Origin: Clostridium_AD frigoriphilum
GTDB lineage: Bacteria > Bacillota > Clostridia > Clostridiales > Clostridiaceae
Direction of reading: 5' to 3'
Assembly (NCBI RefSeq): GCF_036541405.1
Contig: NZ_JAZHFS010000022.1
Coordinates: 7,907 to 71,906 of the forward strand
Length of the DNA: 64,000 bases
The position numbers and the translations under genes are program-made. The notes under the pieces were generated by a model. That model made no database searches, was not told the DNA's origin, and saw nothing but the letters and a program-made list of their open reading frames with translations. Of this stretch, positions 53,674 through 63,299 are shown piece after piece. The stretch's first letter is position 1, and each line of letters begins with the position of its first letter.

Positions 53674-54765
53674 ATGCTAAGTAAAAAAGTTATCCTAATT
53701 ACATCTAGCATTATATTCATAATTACTTTTTCGGCTTTTTCTCCAAACGCAGATACAAATCGGCAAGTACTAGATGATGGAGGAAAGAAAATTACGCTGC
53801 TTAAACATGACAATGTTCCAACTTATAATGAACTAGCATTAAAAAAAATTAATCTTATAAACGACGTACGTGCTTTCGACTGGATAGACGATGACACTAT
53901 TTTAATTTCCAAGGGAAACAAAAACTATCCTAAACTCTCTACCCCAAGTGGAATTATATATCCCCAGAACTTGTATTTACATAATCTTAAAACAAATGAG
54001 GATAAATTAATTCTTGGCTCAAAATTAAGCATGAGTAATGCTATATTATCACAAGATAAGAAACATATATTTTATAAAGAAGGTATAGAAAACTTAACAG
54101 GCTTTATTCTTGATCTTAAAACAAAGCAAAAAATACAAGTTACAAAGAATGATAGCATTTATCCTACCGAGGGACAATGGATAAACAATGATAATATTAT
54201 ATTTAGTCTACTTCCCGAAGGTAAAATTTACAGTGCAAGTGTCAAAGGGAAACTTTCTTTATTAACAAATGCTAAGGGAATAAGTTCAAACACTATAAAA
54301 ATCAAAAATGATTTATACTATAGTGTAGGAGAAAAACTATATAAACAAGAATTAAACTCAAGTAATAGAAAACTTTTGAGGAAAGATTTAACTTGGTTAA
54401 TCCCTTCCCCAAATCAATCACAATTTGCCTTGGTTAAACATACTTCTAAAACAACGAGAACACTTATATTATCCGATTTGATGGGAAATGAGATTAAAAC
54501 CTTTGCAGAAGGAACACAAATCATGGGCACAAGTTGGTCTAGTGATGGGTCTAAACTTGCCTATACTGTTGCATCAGAAAACAATTGCGACGCTGGATTA
54601 TTTGTAGCTGATGCAAAAAATAGTAAGGTAGTCCAGCTTGCTGTAGATATTCAGTATATTTCTGATTCGGTAAAATGGAGTCCCTCAGGAAAAAGATTAC
54701 TCGCCTCCAACATTATGTTGAATAATAATAACTCTTTTACAACCTATATCATTGATTTAAAATAG
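53674..54765 (+). CDS. Exported beta-propeller protein (TolB-like)
   Basis: A 363-residue protein with an N-terminal hydrophobic signal (VILITSSIIFIITFSAF). The rest shows repeated blades with Trp/Asp motifs (FDWIDDDTILIS, EGQWINNDNIIFSLL, GTSWSSDGSKLAYTV, KWSPSGKRLLAS) like WD40-PD40/TolB propellers. No catalytic signature. Twenty-eight bases after the VanW gene, with GGGGAAG before the ATG, it is likely in the same unit as the two-component system and may be part of an envelope-stress output. Function unknown. Confidence 0.8.
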   Translation: MLSKKVILITSSIIFIITFSAFSPNADTNRQVLDDGGKKITLLKHDNVPTYNELALKKINLINDVRAFDWIDDDTILISKGNKNYPKLSTPSGIIYPQNLYLHNLKTNEDKLILGSKLSMSNAILSQDKKHIFYKEGIENLTGFILDLKTKQKIQVTKNDSIYPTEGQWINNDNIIFSLLPEGKIYSASVKGKLSLLTNAKGISSNTIKIKNDLYYSVGEKLYKQELNSSNRKLLRKDLTWLIPSPNQSQFALVKHTSKTTRTLILSDLMGNEIKTFAEGTQIMGTSWSSDGSKLAYTVASENNCDAGLFVADAKNSKVVQLAVDIQYISDSVKWSPSGKRLLASNIMLNNNNSFTTYIIDLK

Positions 54766-54903
54766 TACAAATAACACGCAAAATCAGAATATCAGCGCCT
54801 TAACAGACAATGATTTAAGTATTTAATTATTTATTTCTTCTAAAAAGAGGAATTTGGAAATATTTGGAGAATATTTCTTATATATAATTAGGAGGCGCAT
54901 ACT

Positions 54904-55428
54904 ATGATCTATGATGCATTTAAAATTGCTAAACATTTAAATATAAGTAAAGTAACTGCATATGCTAAAATGAAACTACCTGAAGTAAAACCTTTTTTAA
55001 TAACACACAATGGTAAAACCTGTGTAGATGAGAAAGGACTAGAGGCAATTAAACAATGTCTAAAATATAATCAAACCGCCGAATCAGAAGTAGCAGCTAC
55101 TGTAGTTGCATCTAACGTAGTAAATTTATTAAAGGAAGATATGATTGAGACACTTAAAAATGACATTGAATTTATTAAACAACAATTAAATGTAAAAGAC
55201 GGACAACTCTATGATATTAATAAATTATTAGAAAATACACAGATCCTTTTTAAACAAGAACAAGAAAAAAACAAAATTGTATTATCCCTGCCTCAAACCA
55301 TTAAAGAACACGATATCCAATTAATTGATACACTAAACCAGTCTCTTGAAAGACAAAGGGCTAAAGCATTAGCTGAAGAAGTTCTCCATAGAAAAAAAGG
55401 AATTTTCCAAAGAATATTTGATAAATAA
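54904..55428 (+). CDS. Helix-turn-helix plus coiled-coil protein
   Basis: A 174-residue soluble protein. The N-terminal 50 residues (DAFKIAKHLNISKVTAYAKM) look like a MerR/DUF536-type DNA-binding domain. It is followed by a long coiled coil (about 80-165, rich in Glu/Lys/Gln) and a basic C-terminus (RKKGIFQRIFDK). The plan is known from plasmid- and phage-associated replication or partition proteins and their chromosomal relatives. AGGAGG precedes the ATG. No plasmid genes are nearby. DNA binding is inferred. Confidence 0.65.
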   Translation: MIYDAFKIAKHLNISKVTAYAKMKLPEVKPFLITHNGKTCVDEKGLEAIKQCLKYNQTAESEVAATVVASNVVNLLKEDMIETLKNDIEFIKQQLNVKDGQLYDINKLLENTQILFKQEQEKNKIVLSLPQTIKEHDIQLIDTLNQSLERQRAKALAEEVLHRKKGIFQRIFDK

Positions 55429-55435
55429 AATATAT

Positions 55436-55464
55436 ATGACCTTCCTCTATGATAAGAGTATAAT
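55436..55464 (+). promoter_or_regulatory. Promoter of the yqeY-like gene
   Basis: ATGACC (55436-55441), a 17-bp spacer and TATAAT (55459-55464), about 70 bases before the ATG at 55534. Confidence 0.5.
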
Positions 55465-55533
55465 GTACATATACTGTATGCTTTTGCAAAAAAAAATTTG
55501 TAATCATACTAAATCATTAGGAGGTAAATACAT

Positions 55534-55974
55534 ATGTTAAAACAAACAATAAAAGACGATATTATTAAATATATGAAAAGTAGGGATAAGATAAGACTAA
55601 CTACTCTAAGAACTTTAATGGCTGACGTTAAAACTAAGGAAATGGATTCAAAGAAAGAAATTGAAGAAATCGACCTTATAAGTATTATTGAGAAAACAAT
55701 TAAACAATTACATGAAACTCTCGACTATGCAAAACAAGCTAATAACACAGAAATCATATCTGAATCAGAAACATCTATTGAACTACTTTCGGTTTATATG
55801 CCAAAGCAATTCACTGAAGATGAAGCAAAAGCAATCATCGCTGAGGTTATTGCTGAAAATAGTTTCAAGGGTAAAGGTGACATGGGAAAAGTTATGAAGG
55901 CTATTATGCCAAAGCTCAAAGGTAAGTATGATAGTAGAAAGGTAAATCCACTTGTAATTCAATTACTTTCATAA
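55534..55974 (+). CDS. yqeY: GatB/YqeY domain-containing protein
   Basis: A 146-residue protein of the YqeY family, similar to the C-terminal tRNA-binding tail domain of the GatB amidotransferase subunit. Features: DKIRLTTLRTLMADVKTKEM near the N-terminus, the conserved SVYMPKQFTEDEAKAII and GKGDMGKVMKAIMPKLKGK with the usual Lys/Gly-rich end. Probably binds RNA; no catalytic role is known. GGAGG precedes the ATG. A strong terminator follows. Confidence 0.92.
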   Translation: MLKQTIKDDIIKYMKSRDKIRLTTLRTLMADVKTKEMDSKKEIEEIDLISIIEKTIKQLHETLDYAKQANNTEIISESETSIELLSVYMPKQFTEDEAKAIIAEVIAENSFKGKGDMGKVMKAIMPKLKGKYDSRKVNPLVIQLLS

Positions 55975-55976
55975 CT

Positions 55977-56014
55977 AATTTAGGGTAGTAATATTTATAT
56001 TACTACCCTAAATT
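55977..56014. terminator. Bidirectional terminator between yqeY and sigK
   Basis: A perfect 14-bp stem (AATTTAGGGTAGTA and its inverse) with a ten-base AT loop and A/T runs on either side, between convergent genes. Confidence 0.85.
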
Positions 56015-56066
56015 ATTATAAAAAATCATTTACTCTAGAATATCTCTGTTAAGCATCTTGTTTTAA

Positions 56067-56774
56067 TTATATTAAATTATTATTACTACCTAATTCCTTA
56101 TTCAACTTCTTAAGTACTCTCTTTTCAATTCTAGAAATATATGACCTCGAAATCCCGAGTATTAATGCTATTTCTCTTTGAGTTCGAGGTTTACCATCAA
56201 GTAATCCATAACGCATTTGAATTATTACTTTTTCCCTCTCCTTCAAAACTACATTTATCTTACTATAAAGCCTTTTAATTTGTATTTTATTCTCTACAAT
56301 ATCGGTAATAGAATCTTCCTCACTACGTAATACATCCATAAGGGATACCTCTTTTCCCTCTTTATCCGTGCCAATAGGGTCTTGCAGATACACTTCCCCT
56401 TTTATTTTCTTGTTACTCCGAATTAACATGAGTATCTCGTTTTCTATGCACCTTGCAGCATAAGTCGCGAGCCTTATTCCCTTATTCATATTAAAGGAAT
56501 CAATAGCTTTTATAAGTCCCACCGTTCCAATAGATATGAGATCATCTACATCCTTTCCCGGGTAGGAATATTTTTTTACTATATGTGCAACTAGTCTCAA
56601 ATTTCGTTCAACGAGTGTTCCTTTGGCTAATAAATCACCCTCCGCAAACTTTGCTAAATAATATTTTTCCTCTTCCTCGCTTAGTGGTTGAGGAAATGAA
56701 TTAGTACCAGTTATATAAGCTGTTAAAAATGTAACATTCCCTATCATATCTAATAAACTATTTATGAAAAACAC
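56067..56774 (-). CDS. sigK: Sporulation sigma factor SigK
   Basis: A 235-residue sigma-70 factor active late in the mother cell. It begins with a pro-sequence (about 1-20, hydrophobic MIGNVTFLTAYITGTNSFPQ), then region 2 (ERNLRLVAHIVKKYSYPGKD, DDLISIGTVGLIKAIDSFN, RLATYAARCIENEILM) and region 4 (LDGKPRTQREIALILGISRS, YISRIEKRVLKKL). Start GTG 56774 has AGGAGGA upstream. The gene is in one piece, so there is no skin element here as in some Bacillus and C. difficile strains. The kinase gene lies on the same strand upstream. Confidence 0.94.
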   Translation of the reverse strand: MFFINSLLDMIGNVTFLTAYITGTNSFPQPLSEEEEKYYLAKFAEGDLLAKGTLVERNLRLVAHIVKKYSYPGKDVDDLISIGTVGLIKAIDSFNMNKGIRLATYAARCIENEILMLIRSNKKIKGEVYLQDPIGTDKEGKEVSLMDVLRSEEDSITDIVENKIQIKRLYSKINVVLKEREKVIIQMRYGLLDGKPRTQREIALILGISRSYISRIEKRVLKKLNKELGSNNNLI

Positions 56775-56935
56775 AGATGTTCCTCCTACTAGAGCTTATA
56801 GATATATAATATGATTAATTATTTGTTTTCATGTTTTAAATATTTAATTTTACAATGTAAATATTTAAAACAGTTCCAAAATAAGTATTTTAGTTCTTAT
56901 ATTATAAACTTATTCATTTTTTACACTGATTATAT

Positions 56936-57250
56936 TTATTGATTCATTTTCTCATCACTTAATAATGTAGTATTCTCGTCCAATAGTGTAGTATTCTCAT
57001 TTATTAGTCCCGTATTTTCTAATGACTTGCTAGCCTTTTTTACTAATTGAATAGACTTAGCTTCTATACAATGTGTCTTTTGTTTCTCAAATTTCTTCTT
57101 ACTATTGAATTTAGTAATTAGTCCAAGATTTATATACTCCCTTAGATCTTCCTTAATGTAAATGTAAATTCCAACTACTATGCTTGCCACCGCACCAAGA
57201 CATCCGATAACTAGAAGTATTACATATCTCATGTATAAATTTCTATCCAT
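56936..57250 (-). CDS. Small membrane protein with ENTTLL repeats, next to Ser/Thr kinase
   Basis: A 104-residue protein. One N-terminal helix (YVILLVIGCLGAVASIVVGI, about 9-28) is followed by a basic stretch and an acidic Thr-rich tail: NTGLINENTTLLDENTTLLS. The seven-residue unit (D/N)ENTTLL occurs twice and a third copy is degenerate (ENTGLIN). Thr-Thr after an acidic run resembles kinase and FHA target motifs such as the ETT of GarA/OdhI. It starts 13 bases after the kinase gene, with GGGAGAG before its ATG. A substrate or partner of that kinase is the natural inference. Confidence 0.7.
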   Translation of the reverse strand: MDRNLYMRYVILLVIGCLGAVASIVVGIYIYIKEDLREYINLGLITKFNSKKKFEKQKTHCIEAKSIQLVKKASKSLENTGLINENTTLLDENTTLLSDEKMNQ

Positions 57251-57262
57251 ACACTCTCCCTC

Positions 57263-59209
57263 TTATTTTATTGACTTCTGAGCTTTAAGCTCTTTTATAT
57301 GATCTTCTAACAAACCAAATTGATCATCATTTATTGATCTATCATACCTTTTTAAGGCTAACTTATAATAAACATTCACTTTAGTATAAGTTTTCTTTGT
57401 AGTTGGTGAATGAACTTCAATATTATAATAAAGTAATCCTAATTGGGTGTATCCCACATAATCATTAGGAAACATATTTATCATTTTTTCAAAAGTTTTT
57501 TCACTATTTACATAACTTCCAATTTTCTCATATGCATTTCCAATAGAATAATATCCATCTACTTTATTAAACCCATTATTTAAAGCTAGATTGTAATATT
57601 CTAAACTTTTTTTCATTGAGGCAATATATTTAGCAGTACCCTCTTTAAGATTTCCTGCTTTATCATTATATGCTTTTCCAAGTCTTACATACAGCTTATA
57701 GTCTCCCGCTGCATTGCCTGTTGCCTTACCCAATGAATTTGCCTGTTCTAACAGTTTTATAACCTTATCAAAACTGTTTGGATAAATATCTTGATTACTT
57801 GTATATATGTCTGTTAAGTCCATATAACTTCTAATTCTCATATCTGTGTCTGGCATAGTTTTAATATAATTTTCAAGATTCGATATTATAGTTATGATTT
57901 CTTTTGATGATTTCTGATCATATCCTAGTGTTTGAGCTGTATCCTTATAAAATATTACAGACTTATCTTTAGGATTTTCTATCATTCCATAATATTTATA
58001 AGCTTCCTTATAATTTTTTTCTTTAAAGAATGTATTTCCCATAAGGCTTAATATTCTTTCATCTTTAGCCACACTTATTTTTTTTAATATAACATTATCA
58101 ATTAAATAGCTAATACCTTTCTCTAATCTTTGATTTTCCTCAAGACTTGTATCTTCAAGATAGCTATTTGCTATATCTATATACGCTTCTGGTCTATTAG
58201 TATTTTTTTCTACAGCTATATCAAATGTTGTAATAGCTTCATCATATTTTTTATCCGCTTTTAACTCTTCTCCAGTTTTAATAATACTGTTGTATTCTTT
58301 GATATTTTCTCGTTGTATTCCACAATTCCCACTAAAAATAAAAACACTTGATAAAACAAATGAAAATAGTATAATATACACTTTCAACATTTTCTTTCTT
58401 ACTAATTCTCTATAGGATGAATTTAGTTTATGAATATTTTCGAGATCAAAAATCACTTCTTTAACATTTTGATATCTAAGGATTGGATCTTGCTTCGTGC
58501 ACTTTGAAATTATATATTCAAATCCTTCAGACAATAAAGGATTCATCTCCCTTGCTGGTTTAATTTCATATGGAGGATCATTTGGTCCTTTCCCTGTCGC
58601 TAGATGATATAAAGTAACACCTAAGCTGTAAATGTCCGTCCTGGCATCCGTTTGATGACTTCCATATTGCTCTGATGCAGCATATCCTTTTGTACCAATA
58701 CATGTGGTATCTGTAGATACCTCTTCTTTGTACTCTCTTGCTATTCCAAAGTCAATCAACTTAATTTTACCAAGCGATGTAAGCATTAAATTTCCAGGCT
58801 TCATATCTCTATATATAATAGGGTTAGGCTTTATACAATGCAAGTAATCAAGCACATCACAAATTTGCTTGGCCCAATCAATTACAGTTTTTTCTTCAAA
58901 CATACCAACCTCTTGTAATTGAATATCTAATGAAATTCCATCTATATAATCTAGCACTAAATAAATACTATCATCTATAGTAATTATATCTACTATTCTC
59001 GGTAATGCTGGATGATCTAATTTCTTGAGTATATTAGTTTCAGCCATTAAGTTTGATTTAGAATTAATTGTACTAACAGATACTTCTTTAATAGCCCATA
59101 ATTTTTGTAACTTTATATCTTTTGCAAGATAAACTGTACTCATCCCACCTTTACCTAAAACATCAAGAATTTGATACTTGTTTTCAAAAATTTTTCCAAT
59201 CAACTCCAT
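57263..59209 (-). CDS. Membrane Ser/Thr protein kinase with TPR domain
   Basis: A 648-residue Hanks-type kinase. Catalytic elements: VLGKGGMSTVYLAKD (P-loop), LWAIKEVSV (Lys), IYRDMKPGNLML (catalytic loop; Tyr replaces the His of HRD, as often in bacteria), IDFGIAREY (DFG) and CIGTKGYAASEQYG (activation segment). One membrane helix (VYIILFSFVLSSVFIFSG, about 275-293) precedes an extracellular part of about 350 residues with tetratricopeptide repeats, in place of PASTA domains. Divergent from the large Ig-like surface protein. The ribosome site is weak (GGATGG). Confidence 0.92.
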   Translation of the reverse strand: MELIGKIFENKYQILDVLGKGGMSTVYLAKDIKLQKLWAIKEVSVSTINSKSNLMAETNILKKLDHPALPRIVDIITIDDSIYLVLDYIDGISLDIQLQEVGMFEEKTVIDWAKQICDVLDYLHCIKPNPIIYRDMKPGNLMLTSLGKIKLIDFGIAREYKEEVSTDTTCIGTKGYAASEQYGSHQTDARTDIYSLGVTLYHLATGKGPNDPPYEIKPAREMNPLLSEGFEYIISKCTKQDPILRYQNVKEVIFDLENIHKLNSSYRELVRKKMLKVYIILFSFVLSSVFIFSGNCGIQRENIKEYNSIIKTGEELKADKKYDEAITTFDIAVEKNTNRPEAYIDIANSYLEDTSLEENQRLEKGISYLIDNVILKKISVAKDERILSLMGNTFFKEKNYKEAYKYYGMIENPKDKSVIFYKDTAQTLGYDQKSSKEIITIISNLENYIKTMPDTDMRIRSYMDLTDIYTSNQDIYPNSFDKVIKLLEQANSLGKATGNAAGDYKLYVRLGKAYNDKAGNLKEGTAKYIASMKKSLEYYNLALNNGFNKVDGYYSIGNAYEKIGSYVNSEKTFEKMINMFPNDYVGYTQLGLLYYNIEVHSPTTKKTYTKVNVYYKLALKRYDRSINDDQFGLLEDHIKELKAQKSIK

Positions 59210-59385
59210 AATTCAACCATCCAATCTTCATTTATATCATTTTACTATTTCAATTAGTTACTTATATTCAACGTTTTTATATTTATTTCTTTATTTGGCC
59301 TTTTATGTATTATATTGTTGTATTATATCATATTTTGTTGTAAACTTAAATCATATTTGTTTATTAATCGAGGAGGAGATATTTT

Positions 59386-62300
59386 TTGAATCGTAAAAAA
59401 TTAGCAATACTTGTTGCCGTATGCTTTACAGTTTCAACCACAATTGTTCCTGTCAATGCTACAACGGAACAATTAAAATCACAAACGGAAGTGACACAGA
59501 AAGACAATTTATCATTAAATGCTTATAGCGACACACTAGACCCTACTTTATCCAATGTAAAAATTGTTTCTAGTAGTAACTCATCAACTACACAAATTGG
59601 AGATACAATAACATTAAAATTTACAAGCAGTGAGCTTCTCAAAAATAATCCAGCCATAACCATTTTAGGCAATGCAATTAAAGAAAGCGATGTAACTTCA
59701 ATTGGAAATGACTATACTGCAACCTATGTAATCGCACCTACAACTCATGAGGGACCAGTTACCTTTACTATTAGTGATGTAATTGATATGGCCTCAAACC
59801 ATATGGCTACTAATGTTTCTAAAATCACCACTGGTACAGACATAAATGTAACCAAGCAAGTATTATCTGAAGTTACAATGTTATCTGATAATGCTAATAA
59901 AGATTATGCGAATTCAGGCAATACAGTTACTTTAAAATTCACTAGTTTTCATACTCTTGCTAAAACACCTGTGGTAAATATTAATGGAGTTGCCATTAAA
60001 CCCATTAGTCTTGCTCCTAATACATATACTGCCACCTATTCATTAAAAAAAGCAAAAACTGAGGGTTATATACCTTTTAGCATTAATAATCTGGAAGATG
60101 TTTCTGGAGTAAAATCTACTAAAAGTATAACTACAGTTACAAGCGGTAACGGTGTTACTTTTTATAACGCACCACCAACTGTAAGTGATGTTTATATTGA
60201 CTCAGGTAGTTCTGATAAATCAGCCAAAAGTGGTTCTACTATTCACTTAAACTTTACTACAAATAAACCACTTTCAACCCTTAACTCGCAGGCTCCTATA
60301 ATAAAGATCTTCAACAAAATAGTTATTCCCCAACTTATTACAAATGTTGGATTAAAATATACCGCTTCTTATGTCTTAAAAGATATAGATCCAGAAGGCT
60401 ATATAAATTTTGAAATATCAAATTTAACTAACCTTGCTGGGGATGTTAATAAAGATATTATAAATACTGTTCCTGTTGACAAAAACATTAAATATGATAA
60501 AACTCCAACAGCTATTAACAATGTTACTTTTACTTCAAATAATCCAATACCTACCCTTGCTAAACCTGAAGACAAATTGTCCTTAGAATTTGATACGGAT
60601 GGCACTGAATTTGTGGCTACAAATGTAATTATTGCTGGACATAAAGTTACAGCGGTTAAAACTCCAAATACAAATCACTATAAAGCAGAATACACCTTAG
60701 ATGATACTACTTTGGATGGTCAAATAATTTATGACTTTAATGGAATACTAGATGAGGCAGGTAATGTCGCACTTCCTACCAATCCAATCGATTCTTCTGT
60801 GATTTTTGATAAAACAGCACCTACCTTTACTAATATAAGCTTAAAATCAACTAATAGTAGTGGGATTGATACTGATTATCCTAATGTATCAGATATCGTT
60901 AATTTAACCTTTTCTAGCAGTGAAAAACTTAAAGAAAATCAATTTGTCGAAATTAACGGTCATGATTGCAACGTTAACTTAATTTTAGGAGATAGATATT
61001 CTGCAAGCTATAGATTAACCCAAAATGATGCTGATGCAAATATAACCTTTAAGATATCTTCTTTATTAGATATTGCAGGAAATAAATCTACAACTTATGA
61101 TACCATAGAGGATGGCGACCCTCTTATTTTAGATAAAATCGCTCCTACCATAACTATAGGTGGAGTTATTAATAACGAAATTACTAATGATGCTTCAACT
61201 GATGCATTAATTACCTTTTATGATGAAAATTTTGATTTAGATTCTAATATAACAACTATAAATGGTATCGATGTAAGTAAATCCATAAAAAAGACTGGTG
61301 ACGGTCTCTATTCTTATAATTTTCATGCTACAGAAGAGGGAAAATATGTGGTAAAAGCCTATGGAAAAGATTTATCTCAAAATGAAACCACTAAAACTTT
61401 GACCTTTACCATTGACCGTACAATACCAGTGGTTTCATTTAATGTAAATAGTCCATATGTAAATAAGGCTTTCACACCAATTATAACTACAGGTTCACCA
61501 GAAGATGTTGTTATTGAAGTATTAATAAACGGCAGTTCAGTTAATCCTAAAAATTTACCAACATTATATAAAAACCAAAAATATGTATTAGAAGCAATAT
61601 CAATGGACTTGGCTGGCAATGTCTCAAAAACAACAACTTCAACATTTATATTAGATACAATTAGACCCCAAATTAATGTATCCGGATTAATCCAAAGTTT
61701 CTTTTATGCAACTGATGTCAATCCTAATATAACCTTTGCAGATGTAAACTTACTTAATTATACCATGACATTGAACGGTGCCAAGTATACTAACAAAGAA
61801 ATCACCAAAGATGGAGTTTATGATTTGAAAATATTTTCAAAGGACAAAGCTGGCAATATAAGTGAGCAACTAATTCACTTTGTAATTGATAAGAGTAGTC
61901 CTACTATAGAGTTTAAATATCCCTTAAATAATAAAACTTTTAATAAAATAATAAAACCACTATTAATTACCAAATCTAAATATGGCCTTGATTCAATTTC
62001 AATGACTTTAGATGGTGAGATATATCATGGCGAAGATATAACTACCGAAGGTAAACATACTATAATTGTAACTGCCAAAAATAAATCTGGCAAAGTAACT
62101 AAAAAATCATTTACATTTTTTATAAAAACTACGCCTCCCATTATTCGAATTACGAATGTTAAGGATGGCAAAACCTATAAATCAGGAATTATTCCTGAAA
62201 TTTATAAAGAGGAAGCTATAAAATATGAGATGACCTTAAATGGTAAGCCATATATATATGGACTGGCTATTAATGATGCTGGACCTTATACCTTAGTGAT

Positions 62301-62514
62301 TAAAGCTACTGATACAGCTGATAATGTAGCAACTAAAACAATCCACTTTTCAATTGAAAATAAAACACTTGTTGGCGCTCTCAAAGCTATAAACCCTCTT
62401 ACAGAAAACAAACGAAGTTCACTTCCTGTAGTTGGGGGCTTGATTGCCTTATGTACAGCTGGAATATTTGGTTTTTTCAGATTTAAATCAAGAAAAAAAA
62501 CCGTAGCTAAATAA
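59386..62514 (+). CDS. Large surface protein with Ig-like repeats
   Basis: A 1042-residue protein with a signal peptide (MNRKKLAILVAVCFTVSTTI, cleavage near VNA). Repeating Ig-like domains of about 90-110 residues follow, marked by DNAGN/DIAGNKS/DLSQNET/DMASNH-type turns and TPTAINNVTFTSNN-like starts. The last part has several TLNG...TDTADN repeats. The C-terminus is LPVVGG, a hydrophobic helix (LIALCTAGIFGFF) and a basic tail (RFKSRKKTVAK), shaped like a sortase signal though not LPxTG. AGGAGG precedes TTG 59386. Probably an adhesin or wall protein. Confidence 0.85.
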   Translation: MNRKKLAILVAVCFTVSTTIVPVNATTEQLKSQTEVTQKDNLSLNAYSDTLDPTLSNVKIVSSSNSSTTQIGDTITLKFTSSELLKNNPAITILGNAIKESDVTSIGNDYTATYVIAPTTHEGPVTFTISDVIDMASNHMATNVSKITTGTDINVTKQVLSEVTMLSDNANKDYANSGNTVTLKFTSFHTLAKTPVVNINGVAIKPISLAPNTYTATYSLKKAKTEGYIPFSINNLEDVSGVKSTKSITTVTSGNGVTFYNAPPTVSDVYIDSGSSDKSAKSGSTIHLNFTTNKPLSTLNSQAPIIKIFNKIVIPQLITNVGLKYTASYVLKDIDPEGYINFEISNLTNLAGDVNKDIINTVPVDKNIKYDKTPTAINNVTFTSNNPIPTLAKPEDKLSLEFDTDGTEFVATNVIIAGHKVTAVKTPNTNHYKAEYTLDDTTLDGQIIYDFNGILDEAGNVALPTNPIDSSVIFDKTAPTFTNISLKSTNSSGIDTDYPNVSDIVNLTFSSSEKLKENQFVEINGHDCNVNLILGDRYSASYRLTQNDADANITFKISSLLDIAGNKSTTYDTIEDGDPLILDKIAPTITIGGVINNEITNDASTDALITFYDENFDLDSNITTINGIDVSKSIKKTGDGLYSYNFHATEEGKYVVKAYGKDLSQNETTKTLTFTIDRTIPVVSFNVNSPYVNKAFTPIITTGSPEDVVIEVLINGSSVNPKNLPTLYKNQKYVLEAISMDLAGNVSKTTTSTFILDTIRPQINVSGLIQSFFYATDVNPNITFADVNLLNYTMTLNGAKYTNKEITKDGVYDLKIFSKDKAGNISEQLIHFVIDKSSPTIEFKYPLNNKTFNKIIKPLLITKSKYGLDSISMTLDGEIYHGEDITTEGKHTIIVTAKNKSGKVTKKSFTFFIKTTPPIIRITNVKDGKTYKSGIIPEIYKEEAIKYEMTLNGKPYIYGLAINDAGPYTLVIKATDTADNVATKTIHFSIENKTLVGALKAINPLTENKRSSLPVVGGLIALCTAGIFGFFRFKSRKKTVAK

Positions 62515-62539
62515 ATTAAACCATATAAGTTGTAATATG

Positions 62540-62578
62540 AATAAATCCCCTTTGCTAACTTAGCAAAGGGGATTTATT
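62540..62578. terminator. Bidirectional terminator between Ig-like and lipoprotein genes
   Basis: A 19-bp perfect stem (AATAAATCCCCTTTGCTAA and its inverse) between convergent genes. The stem is so tight that the outer loop is one base, so the inner pairs open in practice. Confidence 0.85.
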
Positions 62579-62615
62579 CCTTATGTACTACATAAACTAT
62601 TGTACTACTTTAAAT

Positions 62616-63299
62616 TTAACTTTGGCTTAGCTTAGCTACGAGCTTTCCGTCCTTTTCAAAAACTTGAGCACCAAAAAAAGTCCAATAAGTACTTTTCTCT
62701 CCATTTGGATTAATGCCTACCTTTAGCATTATACTAACACCTTTTTTTGTAACTAAATCAGGGCCATCATATTGAACACTTAATGCTTTCACATTAACAG
62801 CTTGACCATCTTTTAGTTTAAGTTGAATTTTTAAAATTTTCAAGTAATCTACTAACTTACCTTTATCTTTCGCATTAATGCTTACTAACCCTGGTGTATA
62901 ATTCGCAGGATAACTCACAATACTCTTATAAGCTGTAGCATCACCATTAAGATATCTACTTATTAAATCAATGGTAAAATCAACTTCTTTGTACTCACCT
63001 TTTACATAAGGTTTGTTCTTTTCTTCATTATAAATATAATCACTAACCTTAACTTTTTTTATGTCCTTACTTCCAACAAAAGTAGTATCTAATTTTGTTT
63101 TAGAGGTTGCCTCTGTTTTAGCTGCAGCAGTACTAGCTGGTTTAGTTGTACTCTTTTGAGTAGTAGTTTTGCTAGCTACTTGTGTTGAACTCTTGGGGGT
63201 TGTTTGTTCCGCTGTCTTTTGAGAATTAGAACACCCTACTGCATTTAATGCAACAAACCCAAGCAAAAATATTATTGTAACCTTGTGTGAAAATTTCAT
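62616..63299 (-). CDS. Putative lipoprotein
   Basis: A 227-residue protein with a lipoprotein-like signal (MKFSHKVTIIFLLGFVALNA, lipobox-like AVGC at 21-24). A Thr/Ser/Lys-rich linker (about 30-70) precedes a DUF-like globular part (VDFTIDLISRYLNGDATAYK, YLKILKIQLKLKDGQ, SYPANYTPGL). No enzyme motif. TAAGGAG precedes the ATG. Function unknown; a DUF5105-like clostridial lipoprotein is one possibility by feel only. Confidence 0.7.
   Translation of the reverse strand: MKFSHKVTIIFLLGFVALNAVGCSNSQKTAEQTTPKSSTQVASKTTTQKSTTKPASTAAAKTEATSKTKLDTTFVGSKDIKKVKVSDYIYNEEKNKPYVKGEYKEVDFTIDLISRYLNGDATAYKSIVSYPANYTPGLVSINAKDKGKLVDYLKILKIQLKLKDGQAVNVKALSVQYDGPDLVTKKGVSIMLKVGINPNGEKSTYWTFFGAQVFEKDGKLVAKLSQS

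Noticed and set aside
56067..56774. SigK interrupted by a skin-like element
   Set aside because: The frame is continuous from pro-sequence to region 4, with normal length.
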